Made by a program: the position numbers and the translations under genes. Below are positions 52,065 to 60,615 of a DNA stretch of 64,000 bases, one piece after another. The notes beneath the pieces were generated by a model that had not been told where the DNA came from, made no database searches, and was given only the letters and a program-made list of their open reading frames with translations. The first letter of the stretch is position 1. Each line of letters opens with the position of its first letter. Source of the DNA: Lachnoclostridium sp. (GTDB taxonomy: Bacteria; Bacteroidota; Bacteroidia; Bacteroidales; Muribaculaceae). Location of the stretch: NCBI GenBank assembly GCA_023667185.1, contig JAMPAP010000001.1, positions 317,740 through 381,739 on the forward strand, written 5' to 3'.

Positions 52065-53873
52065 TTAGTATTTCTTGAGTACTTTGTCGGCCTTCACTGT
52101 GCCGTCGCTGTAGATGATGCGGCGGATGTTGATGCCGGTAGTGGGCTCGGCAAGGCGTACACCGTTGAGGTCGTAGTATTCGAAGCCTATGATTTCAGCC
52201 TCTGAAGCAGTGATGTTCTCGATGCCGGCGGGGTCAGCCACGTAAGAGGGATAGTATTCGTCTACGGCATTGATAGCGTCAGCATTACCGGCCTTGACGA
52301 TATGCTCTACCAGCGAGTTGGCATACACTTCGAGATTGGTATACCAGCCCTTTTCAGTGTCGATAGTGTAGAGGTTGCCATCGGTGGGATCGTTGGGATC
52401 AAGGCCATTGAGGATTTCCCAGCTGTCAGGTATACCGTCGCCGTCGGTGTCAAATCCTTCGGGGCGGGTCTCCTTCTTCAGAGTGGGGAATGAGGGTACG
52501 CCGGGGTTGGGATTGGGATCTGCGGGGTCATTGATCCAGTCAACGATACCCTTGCGGCCTGATTTCTTGTTGGTGGTAGGGTTGGGCACGTCACCGTTGT
52601 AAGTCACTGTACCGGTGCGGGCCTCTTCCATCACGCGGCGGTCAGCATCGTCGCGGAAGAGCGATGCTCCGGCGAAGTTGAGCACTTTCTCATATGCTTT
52701 TTCTGCGGTGTGGGTAGTCACATCACCGGCATCTATAGCTTCTTCGAGGCGGAGGCGTACGCAGTCCTGATCCTTGCTGTCTTTCACATAAGTCTCTTTA
52801 GACCCGAAGTAGTGATTGGGATCGGGGATATATTTTTCGCCGTCGATAGTTGACAGTCCGCCGTCGTAAACCACGCCATTCCAGTCGTAGTTAGCAGGCT
52901 CGTCAGCTGCTTCAACGTAGTTACCGTCAACGAAGTAGCGTGACGACAGACCCCAATATTCGGGGTGTCCGCTTGAGTTACCTTCTGCTCCTACAGTCAC
53001 CTGGGTCACGCGGGTCTTGTTGGCAGTGCCGGGGCCGGCCTTGTAGTAGTTGTTGACCATGTTGATGTAGCCACCGCCGGGGCCGCCGTAGCAACCGCCT
53101 GAGCCCCAGTTATACATCACGCAGTTACGGAAGTCTACGCGCTCAGCCTGTACGCACGATTCCCATACGTTCTTGTCCCATCCGTTCCAGTTATAGCGGG
53201 CGCCGTTGAAGCGGGGTGTACGGTTCTGGGCGTGAGCGATGAAGGTGTGGTGAAACGAAGCGCCCTTGCCTCCCCAGATGCCTCCGTAAGAGTGAGCACC
53301 CTTGGAGTGGCCCGGTTCGTTAAGACCCTCATAGAGAGCACACCACTGCATTGTGAAGTTCTTGTTATCGTAAAATGATGCGAGCTCGTCGATTGACCAT
53401 GAGAATGTGCAATGGTCAAAGATGATATTGTTACGGTTACGTCCCCATGCCGCATCAGCGCCGTCGTTTATATTTTTCACCTGCGAGCGGCGGAAACGGA
53501 TGAAACGGAAAATTACGTTATGAGTTGTGCTATTGACGGTATAGAAAGCGATGGTGATACCTTCACCCGGTGCAGTCTGGCCGAGCACTGACACGTTGCT
53601 GTTGCTGACCTTGAGATCCGACTTCAGCTCTATGGTTCCTGAAACGTCAAATACGATGGTACGGGCACCGCTCTTGCCGAGAGCCCAACGGAGAGACCCC
53701 TCGCCCGAGTCGTCGAGGTTAGTTACATGGTAGACTGTGCCGCCGCGGCCACCGGTAGTGGTATAGCGCGCAAAGCCCTCAGCTCCGGGAAACGCCGGAA
53801 CTTCGCTCTGAGCCATGGCTGTGAAGCCCGCGAGAGCCGCTGCAGCGAGGCCGAGTAATGATTTCTTTAACAT
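52065..53873 (-). CDS. Secreted pectate lyase (PL1 family), paralogue
   Basis: 602 aa, same plan as the neighbouring lyase: signal peptide (about 1-21), VPAFPGAEGFARYTTTGGRGG, VYHVTNLDDSGEGSLRWA, NNIIFDHCTFSWSIDE, SKGAHSYGGIWGGKGASFHH, a FDTDGDGIPDSWEILNGLDP calcium-type repeat near 480, and a sorting-like end (EYYDLNGVRLAEPTTGINI). The substrate-binding middle differs from its partner, so bond or chain-length preference may differ. A TACCTTTG -7 element lies at 53933-53926 on the minus strand; both lyases probably share that promoter. Confidence 0.9.
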   Translation of the reverse strand: MLKKSLLGLAAAALAGFTAMAQSEVPAFPGAEGFARYTTTGGRGGTVYHVTNLDDSGEGSLRWALGKSGARTIVFDVSGTIELKSDLKVSNSNVSVLGQTAPGEGITIAFYTVNSTTHNVIFRFIRFRRSQVKNINDGADAAWGRNRNNIIFDHCTFSWSIDELASFYDNKNFTMQWCALYEGLNEPGHSKGAHSYGGIWGGKGASFHHTFIAHAQNRTPRFNGARYNWNGWDKNVWESCVQAERVDFRNCVMYNWGSGGCYGGPGGGYINMVNNYYKAGPGTANKTRVTQVTVGAEGNSSGHPEYWGLSSRYFVDGNYVEAADEPANYDWNGVVYDGGLSTIDGEKYIPDPNHYFGSKETYVKDSKDQDCVRLRLEEAIDAGDVTTHTAEKAYEKVLNFAGASLFRDDADRRVMEEARTGTVTYNGDVPNPTTNKKSGRKGIVDWINDPADPNPNPGVPSFPTLKKETRPEGFDTDGDGIPDSWEILNGLDPNDPTDGNLYTIDTEKGWYTNLEVYANSLVEHIVKAGNADAINAVDEYYPSYVADPAGIENITASEAEIIGFEYYDLNGVRLAEPTTGINIRRIIYSDGTVKADKVLKKY

Positions 53874-53925
53874 CTGTGGTAAAATGGTATTAAGGTATTA
53901 TTTTTGATTGGCATATAGATTTGGG

Positions 53926-53933
53926 CAAAGGTA
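53926..53933 (-). promoter_or_regulatory. Promoter -7 element for the two pectate lyase genes
   Basis: TACCTTTG on the minus strand, about 50 bases before the ATG at 53873. Confidence 0.5.
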
Positions 53934-54013
53934 CATAAAAATAATCATATAACCCCTGCTAATTAAAGCTAAAAATCTATAAAATCGCCTCAAGATACCC
54001 CGATAAACAGCAC

Positions 54014-54102
54014 AAGAGGCGACGAGCGCCTCTTTCAATGCAGTATCGTAGTCTCATCAGAGCCTACAATTTTTTTGTACCGCGTCGCCTCTTCAGAGGC
54101 GA
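54014..54102. repeat. Two GAGGCG-type hairpins beside the RAYT-derived repeat
   Basis: AGAGGCG/CGCCTCT at about 54015-54033 and TCGCCTC-TTCA-GAGGCGA at 54085-54102, the latter followed by TAATTTTTT. They may be a terminator or further REP-like units. Confidence 0.5.
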
Positions 54103-54122
54103 TAATTTTTTGTCCCGCGGAG

Positions 54123-54394
54123 GGTGTTGCAAAACTATTCTCAGGCCCGGAGGGCCGTCGTTGTCGGTCATCGCTTTAGCGCTTCGCCTTAGCGAAGAAA
54201 CCCCACATTTATGTGGGGCCATGGCTATCTGCTTGATACTGAGGCTCGGAGAGCCGATGTTGTGGTAACGGCTATTTCATTACCACAACATCGCCTCTCC
54301 GAGGCTCAATTAATTGATTATCAGCCTACCCCACATAAATGTGGGGTTAAAGACAACGACGGCGCTCCGCGCCTGATATTAGTTTTGCAACACC
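54123..54394. mobile_element. Transposase-less palindromic element related to the RAYT element
   Basis: 272 bp bounded by GGTGTTGCAAAACTA (54123-54137) and its exact complement (54380-54394). Inside are two inverted copies (54200-54268 and 54280-54347) of the same core found at the inner ends of the RAYT inverted repeats: CCCCACAT-TT-ATGTGGGG, then GGCTC-GGA-GAGCC and GATGTTGTGGTAA, separated by 11 bases. It looks like a REPIN/MITE moved by a RAYT. No coding frame; it fills the gap between the PL1 and GH28-GH105 genes. Confidence 0.82.
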
Positions 54395-54403
54395 TACTAT
54401 TAT

Positions 54404-56929
54404 TTACTTAAACTGCTCCCCTTCCACCTCGAGCGCAGCGAAGATAAACGGACCTACACCCTTGGGATCGTTGTCGCGCACCTCCTCGCTGAGGTAGTAG
54501 TCGTAAGAGCCGTCGCGCTTATCCTTGCCGCCGAGGCCGGCCACAGCGCAGCACTTGGCCAGCGATACGGTGCCGTCAGGATTCTCCACCACAAATTCCT
54601 TAAGCATACCTTCGTAGCCCTTCTTTGCGGCTGCGGCATACTTGGGGTCTTTCAGCAGGCCAAGGCGCGAAGCGCGAAGCAGATTGTAGACATACATGGC
54701 CGAGCCGGTAGCCTCAAGGTAATTCCCCTCACGGCCGGGCTGGTCGAGCACCTGATACCATACGCCGCTCTGCGGATCCTGATAAGCGAGCACGCCGTCG
54801 GCTATCGATTCGAGGAGCTTGATGAGCTCGGGGCGGCGGGGATTGTCGGCAGGAAGCTGCTCGAGAACATCCGTCAGAGCCCAGATAAACCATCCCTGGG
54901 CGCGGCCCCAGGCGTGCTGGCTCTGGCCGGTGGTCTTGTCGGCCCAGAACTGCTCGCGGGCTTCATCCCATGCGTGGCGGTAGAGGCCGGTGGCAGGGTC
55001 GTAGGCATGGCGGGCGATGTTCAGAAACTGATCAGCCACGTCGTTGTACACCTTCTGGCGCTCAGCTTCGGGGAGGAATTTATTAGCGTAGGTGATATAG
55101 AACGGCTGACCCATATAGAGGCCGTCGAGCCACACCTGGTGAGGATACACTTTCTTGTGCCAGAAGTTACCCTCAGTGGTGCGCGGATGGCTCTGCAGCT
55201 GGCCCCAGAGCGAGTCAAGGGCGATGCGGTATTTCTGATCGCCGGTCAGGTCAAGGGCGCGCATTAGCAGAATGCCGTTTTTCACATGGTCGATATTGTA
55301 TTCTGTGGTTTTGTATTTCCAGATACGGCCTTTGTCGTTGACCATAGTGTCAGCGTAAGCGATGGCATACCGGCGGATGGCGTCGTCGCCGTAGCGGTCA
55401 GCCACATCCATCATGGCATCAAGCTCCACGCCGATGGCATACTGCCACTTGGGGGCTTTCACATAGTCGAGCATCCAGCCCTCGGGCCAGCGCTGCATCT
55501 CGGAGAGAGCCATGCGCTGCGACATCGGGGCATATTCGTTGACCTTCTTGCCGTTGATGGTGACGTTGGCAAGACGGATGTTGGCATACTGGCCTGTGAA
55601 GGAGTTGCCTTTGGCCACGTTATTCCACACGCAGTCCTTGGCTTCCACATTATATATATTACACTGATCTTTGAGGCCGATTACCATCACGCCGTAAGTG
55701 CTCTTGTTGCAATCCACCTTGTCGAGGTACACGTTGCGCACTGTGGGCGGGAACGAGCGGTCGCAAGCCTCTTTAGGTTCATAGTCAAGGTTGATCTTGA
55801 GCACTGATTCGCCACACTGCCCCACCTTGACGTTGCGCACGTAGATATCCTCAATCACGCCGCCGCGGCAGGGGTTGGTCTTGATGCGCACCACGCGGTC
55901 CAGGTCAGGGCTGTCCATCACGCAGTTTTCAGCAAAGAGGTTGCGGAAACCGCCTGAGATTTCCGAGCCTACCACCACGCCGCCGTGGCCATTTTTCATC
56001 TGGCAGTCGCGGATGATGAAGTTTTCGCTGGGACGGGCATCCTCGCGGCCATCGCGGTTACGTCCGCTCTTGATGGCGATGCAGTCGTCGCCGGTGTCGA
56101 AGTAGCAGCGCTCTATCAGCACGTTTTTACACGATTCGGGGTCACAGCCGTCGCCGTTGGGGCCATCGTTCTGGATGTGGACGCCACGCACGGTGACGTT
56201 TTCACACCACAGCGGATGTATCACCCAGAAGGGGGAGCGCAGAAGTGTCACATCTTCGATGAGCACATTCTTGCAGCTGACGAAGTTGACCAGCTGCGGA
56301 CGCATACCGTAGCCGTCGCCGAGCACGCGCTCTTTCACGGGTGTGCCGTTCTCGTTCCACTCCTGGAGCAGGGGGCGGCCTATTTTTTGGGAGATGATGC
56401 CGTCTACATAGCCGTAGTGGGGCTTGCCGCACATGCGCCACCAGTTGTCGTTCTCGGCTGCGCCGTCCACTGTTCCTTTGCCGGTGAGGGCAATGTTCTC
56501 AGCCTCAAGGGCGTAGATGCAGGGCTGGTAGTTGTAGCAGTCCATGCCTTCCCAGCGGGTGAGCGCTAAGGGAAATTCCTTGGGGTCAGTGGTGAAAAGG
56601 AGCGTGGCGCCTTCCTCAAGGTGGAGGTTGACGTTGCTGCGTAGGGTGATGGGGCCGGTGAGCCACGTGCCGGCGGGGATCACTACGCGGCCGCCGCCTT
56701 CGTTGCTGCAGCGCTCGATGGTCTTGTTGATCAGCTCAGTGTAGAGATGATTGGCTTTCTTGCTCGGCTTGCCGTAACTGAGTATGTTGTAGTCTTTGTC
56801 ACGGAATGCCGGGGCTTTAATCTGTTTCTCAATAGCGGGATAGGTCTTTTCCCACATTTCTAAAGGGTCATTGGCTCTCGCTGTAGAAAAAATCGCCGTC
56901 AGGAGAAAAATTAACACTACTTTTTTCAT
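54404..56929 (-). CDS. GH28-GH105 fusion (polygalacturonase-like plus unsaturated uronyl hydrolase)
   Basis: 841 aa from ATG 56929, with a signal peptide (about 1-19). The GH28 half (about 45-445) shows NGDGCDPESCKN, DTGDDCIAIKSGRNRDG, GHGGVVVGSEISGG and VVRIKTNPCRGG. The GH105 half (about 480-841) shows IDHVKNGILLMRAL, VWLDGLYMGQPF (catalytic-type Asp), QSQHAWGRAQGWFIWAL and a final KGVGPFIFAALEVE. One chain could thus cut pectin backbone and then remove the delta-4,5-unsaturated galacturonosyl end made by the lyases. Own promoter at 56959-56988. Confidence 0.9.
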   Translation of the reverse strand: MKKVVLIFLLTAIFSTARANDPLEMWEKTYPAIEKQIKAPAFRDKDYNILSYGKPSKKANHLYTELINKTIERCSNEGGGRVVIPAGTWLTGPITLRSNVNLHLEEGATLLFTTDPKEFPLALTRWEGMDCYNYQPCIYALEAENIALTGKGTVDGAAENDNWWRMCGKPHYGYVDGIISQKIGRPLLQEWNENGTPVKERVLGDGYGMRPQLVNFVSCKNVLIEDVTLLRSPFWVIHPLWCENVTVRGVHIQNDGPNGDGCDPESCKNVLIERCYFDTGDDCIAIKSGRNRDGREDARPSENFIIRDCQMKNGHGGVVVGSEISGGFRNLFAENCVMDSPDLDRVVRIKTNPCRGGVIEDIYVRNVKVGQCGESVLKINLDYEPKEACDRSFPPTVRNVYLDKVDCNKSTYGVMVIGLKDQCNIYNVEAKDCVWNNVAKGNSFTGQYANIRLANVTINGKKVNEYAPMSQRMALSEMQRWPEGWMLDYVKAPKWQYAIGVELDAMMDVADRYGDDAIRRYAIAYADTMVNDKGRIWKYKTTEYNIDHVKNGILLMRALDLTGDQKYRIALDSLWGQLQSHPRTTEGNFWHKKVYPHQVWLDGLYMGQPFYITYANKFLPEAERQKVYNDVADQFLNIARHAYDPATGLYRHAWDEAREQFWADKTTGQSQHAWGRAQGWFIWALTDVLEQLPADNPRRPELIKLLESIADGVLAYQDPQSGVWYQVLDQPGREGNYLEATGSAMYVYNLLRASRLGLLKDPKYAAAAKKGYEGMLKEFVVENPDGTVSLAKCCAVAGLGGKDKRDGSYDYYLSEEVRDNDPKGVGPFIFAALEVEGEQFK

Positions 56930-56958
56930 GGAATTAAAACTTATTTTGTATATTTGCA

Positions 56959-56988
56959 CAAAATTACCGAAAACTATCATAATACCAA
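56959..56988 (-). promoter_or_regulatory. Promoter of the GH28-GH105 gene
   Basis: On the minus strand TTGG (56988-56985), 18-base spacer, TAATTTTG (56966-56959). A TATATTTG lies on the plus strand at 56949-56956 without a -33 box. No convincing promoter of this type is seen between it and susC. Confidence 0.65.
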
Positions 56989-57215
56989 TAAATCTGAGCA
57001 AAAAAATTTCTTTCTTTTTCAGGCCGGTGCCGAAGTCAGGCGTCGCTTACTTCCCGCCCCCCTGAAATTATAACCTTTCTGACTACCGTCATTAACCACA
57101 TATAATATATATAACGATTTGACACCATTCTCTTCTCCAACCAACCAGCCGCTATCTTACGAATCCGGCAAAACAACCTTTAAAGAAAATTTTTTATTAA
57201 TAACACAGTGACATC

Positions 57216-60200
57216 ATGAAAGACAATTTAAAAAGTCATTATCCGTGGCTGAAGTTGTTCTCGCCCGCCCGCCTGGTGAGGACAATGATGATTTTAGCAG
57301 TCCTTTGCATGGGATTGCCTGTCTTTGCCCAAAACATCACCGTCAGCGGTAATGTTGTGGACCAGACCGGCGAGCCTGTCATCGGTGCTTCTGTTCTTCT
57401 CGAAGGTACCTCCATCGGTATGGCTACCGACTTCGACGGTAACTTCACCCTTTCCAACGTGCCTTCTAACGGCAAACTCCAGGTTTCTTACATCGGTTAC
57501 AAAACCCAGACCGTCGCTATCAACGGCCGCACAAACATCGACGTCACCCTCCAGGAAGACTCCGAGGTGCTCGACGAAGTCGTTGTAGTGGGTTACGGTA
57601 CAGTTAAGAAAAACGACCTTACCGGTTCGGTTTCTTCTGTTAATACCGAACAACTTAACACCAAGGGTGCTCCCTCGGTTCTTGAAAACCTTCAGGGTCT
57701 TACCCCCGGTGTGAGCATTACTAAGTCAAGCTCTCGTACCAACGGCGGTTTCGACGTTGAAATCCGTGGTAAATCATCAATCAACTCTTCAACTACCCCT
57801 ATCTACGTTGTTGACGGTGTGATGTGCTCCGATATCGACTTCCTTAACCCCCAGGACATCGAGCGTATCGACGTACTTAAAGATGCTTCTTCTACCGCTA
57901 TCTACGGGTCACGTGCAACTGCCGGTGTGGTAATGATCACCACCAAGGGCGGTCTTAACGTGAAGAAGGACAATAAGGCTTCTATCACTTACGACGGTTA
58001 CTACGGTTTCAACAAGGTAGCCCGTATGCCTGAGTTCATGGATGCCCAGCAGTATTATAACTACCGTACCCTTAAGTTCTCCTCTCCTGAGGTTATCTCA
58101 GCTGCTCCCGAAGCTTGGGTTGACGGCCGCGGTATCTACGCTTTCCAGCGTCAGGCCGGTGGTTTCGGTCAGGCTTGGATTCAGAAAGGTCAGTATGACC
58201 CCACCTCTGAATATGTCATGAAGACTATGCTTGCCAACGGTGAATCTTACGATTGGCCCGGCATGGTAACACAAAACGGTCACCAACAGAACCACTACCT
58301 CGCTGTTTCAGGCTCTTCTGAAACTGCCAACTATCACTTCGGTGTGGGTTACAACGAGGAAGAAGGTATATACGCAGGTGATAAGAAAGAAATGTACTCG
58401 TTCAAGGGTTCAGTTGACGCCCGCATCAACAAAGTGATTAGCGCCGGTTTCAATGTCAACGCTGCCCAGATCAAAAATAGCTACGCTGACGACGGTGGTA
58501 TCTCTAACGCTTACCGTGTAAACACTTTCATGCGTCCTTACGATGCTGAAGGTAACATCAACCGCTACCCCGGTAGTGACGCTGCTTATGAAACTGACGG
58601 TAACAACTTCACCAAGTTCAACAGCCCGCTTCTCGCTCTTCAGAATTCTAATCAGAGACGTGAGACATGGCGTTTCCTCGGCAACGTTTACCTCCAGCTC
58701 GACATCATCAAGGGTCTTAACATCAAGACTACTTTCTCTCCCACTTACACTCAATATCGCAACGGTTACTTCTCAGGCTATGTTAATCCTGATACCGGCA
58801 TGACTTATGCTGACGCTGACCCCGAAACAAGCCAGTCTCAGTTTGAATACAACCGCAGCTTCGGTTGGGTTTGGGACAACACCATTAACTTCAACCGCAC
58901 CTTCGGTGACCACGACATCTCTGCTCTCGGTCTCGTATCTATGGAGTCAACCAACAGCGAAAACTCTTTCATCGCCGCTACAGGTGTGATGGAAAACACT
59001 GACTGGTGGAACATAGGTAACTCAGGTACCGTGCTTCAGGATCCTTCCGACAAAAACAAACGCACTCGCACATCTTACGGTGAAAGCCGCATGCAGTCTT
59101 ATGCTCTCCGTGGCAACTACACATTTAAAGGCCGCTATATGCTCACCGCTACTATCCGTTGGGATGGTTCTTCAAAATTCGCTCATGACTATCGTTGGGG
59201 TTCATTCCCCTCTGTGGCTCTCGCTTGGCGTCTCTCTGAGGAAGAATTCCTTCGCAAGGAATGGCTCTCTAACCTCAAGCTCCGTCTCTCTTACGGTGTG
59301 ACCGGTAACAACAAGGGTATCGGCAACTATGCAACCGTAGTAGGCGTAGGTGGTCCTATCTACTACCCCTTCGGTGGAAGCTACAACGAAGTTGGTTACT
59401 ACCCCTCAGGTATTGTAGACGAAATGCTCTCTTGGGAGAAATCTAAAGAATGGAACGTCGGTCTTGACTTCGGTTTCCTCTCTAACCGCATCATGGGTAG
59501 TGTGGACTGGTATACCAAGAAGTCTACTGACCTTCTCTACTCTGTTGACCTTCCCCTCGAAGCCGGTGGCGCTTCTATGACTACCAATGTCGGCTCTGTC
59601 CGCAACACCGGTGTCGAAGTTTCATTGACTACTGTCAACTTCACCAACCGCGACTGGGAATGGACCACTACCTTCAACTTCTCTCACAACGACAACGAAG
59701 TGCTCGAGATCAATGGCGTATCTGACGCTATCTATAAATCAAACTCTTCTACAGGTCACCTCATCGTAGGTCAGCCTTACAACATGGCTTGGGGTTATCA
59801 GTCAGGCGGCATCGTTTCTGACCGTTACATGACAGTGCCTGACCACAAGGTTGCTATCGACAATGGATTCACCCCCGGTGACCAAGTTACCGAAGCTGAA
59901 TACTACAAAACTTGCTACGGCGTCGGTGAAGGCCAGCCTATCGCTGTCGACATCAACGGCGACGGCCAGTTCAACGAAGATGACCGCGTGATCTACAACT
60001 CTAACCCCAAATGGATCGGTAGCATCAGCTCTAACCTTACTTACCGTCTCCCCAAGAACGGTGGTATGCTTGACTTCAACTTCTCTATCTACACCAAGCA
60101 GGGATTCAAGGTGGCTTCTCCCTTCATGCTTGCTGACTATTGGGATTATCACGACCGTGGCCGTGGAAAAGTGGCTATGGACTACTACATCCCCGACGGT

Positions 60201-60593
60201 GTTCTCGTAGATGCTGACGGTATGGACGACCGCGGTGCTTACATCAACCCCGTTTACCAGAACGGTACTCACTACGGTGACTATCCTTACCCCAACGCCG
60301 GTGCTAACGACGGTCTCGGCTCTCAGAAGGATACTTGGGATGGCAAGTACGGCTGGAAGCAGTTTGTTGACGGTTCTTACTGGAAAGTTAAAAATATATC
60401 TCTCGGATACACCTTCCACAAGAATATCATCAAGAAAATCGGTTGCCAGAATCTCCGCGTTTACTTCACAGTTACCAACCCCTTCGTATGGACCAAGTAC
60501 AAAGGCTTCGATCCTGAATGGGCTACAGCTTCTACCAAGACCGACGGTCCGAGCATCGTTTCTTACCAGCTTGGTGCAAGCATTAAATTCTAA
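57216..60593 (+). CDS. SusC/RagA-family TonB-linked outer-membrane transporter
   Basis: 1125 aa. Signal region (about 1-38), a carboxypeptidase-regulatory-like domain (ITVSGNVVDQTGEPVIGASVLLEG, about 44-115), the TonB box region EVLDEVVVVGYGTVKKNDLTGSV (about 116-138), the plug with TPIYVVDGVMCSDIDFLNPQDIERIDVLKDASSTAIYGSRA-type signature, and a large barrel ending GASIKF. Imports glycan oligomers across the outer membrane with the SusD encoded 22 bases downstream. Next to pectinases, so pectin oligomers are the likely cargo. Codons are dominated by GGT, GCT, TCT and CGT, suggesting very high expression. Confidence 0.95.
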   Translation: MKDNLKSHYPWLKLFSPARLVRTMMILAVLCMGLPVFAQNITVSGNVVDQTGEPVIGASVLLEGTSIGMATDFDGNFTLSNVPSNGKLQVSYIGYKTQTVAINGRTNIDVTLQEDSEVLDEVVVVGYGTVKKNDLTGSVSSVNTEQLNTKGAPSVLENLQGLTPGVSITKSSSRTNGGFDVEIRGKSSINSSTTPIYVVDGVMCSDIDFLNPQDIERIDVLKDASSTAIYGSRATAGVVMITTKGGLNVKKDNKASITYDGYYGFNKVARMPEFMDAQQYYNYRTLKFSSPEVISAAPEAWVDGRGIYAFQRQAGGFGQAWIQKGQYDPTSEYVMKTMLANGESYDWPGMVTQNGHQQNHYLAVSGSSETANYHFGVGYNEEEGIYAGDKKEMYSFKGSVDARINKVISAGFNVNAAQIKNSYADDGGISNAYRVNTFMRPYDAEGNINRYPGSDAAYETDGNNFTKFNSPLLALQNSNQRRETWRFLGNVYLQLDIIKGLNIKTTFSPTYTQYRNGYFSGYVNPDTGMTYADADPETSQSQFEYNRSFGWVWDNTINFNRTFGDHDISALGLVSMESTNSENSFIAATGVMENTDWWNIGNSGTVLQDPSDKNKRTRTSYGESRMQSYALRGNYTFKGRYMLTATIRWDGSSKFAHDYRWGSFPSVALAWRLSEEEFLRKEWLSNLKLRLSYGVTGNNKGIGNYATVVGVGGPIYYPFGGSYNEVGYYPSGIVDEMLSWEKSKEWNVGLDFGFLSNRIMGSVDWYTKKSTDLLYSVDLPLEAGGASMTTNVGSVRNTGVEVSLTTVNFTNRDWEWTTTFNFSHNDNEVLEINGVSDAIYKSNSSTGHLIVGQPYNMAWGYQSGGIVSDRYMTVPDHKVAIDNGFTPGDQVTEAEYYKTCYGVGEGQPIAVDINGDGQFNEDDRVIYNSNPKWIGSISSNLTYRLPKNGGMLDFNFSIYTKQGFKVASPFMLADYWDYHDRGRGKVAMDYYIPDGVLVDADGMDDRGAYINPVYQNGTHYGDYPYPNAGANDGLGSQKDTWDGKYGWKQFVDGSYWKVKNISLGYTFHKNIIKKIGCQNLRVYFTVTNPFVWTKYKGFDPEWATASTKTDGPSIVSYQLGASIKF

Positions 60594-60615
60594 TCCATCT
60601 AAAGCTTAAGAACTA

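Noticed and set aside
56949..56956. TATATTTG as the susC promoter
   Set aside because: No -33 box at proper distance and a leader of about 260 bases would be needed; sus-type operons often use other activators.
59802..60419. Minus-strand open frame of 205 codons opposite susC
   Set aside because: Val/Thr/Ser-rich shadow caused by the biased codon use of susC.
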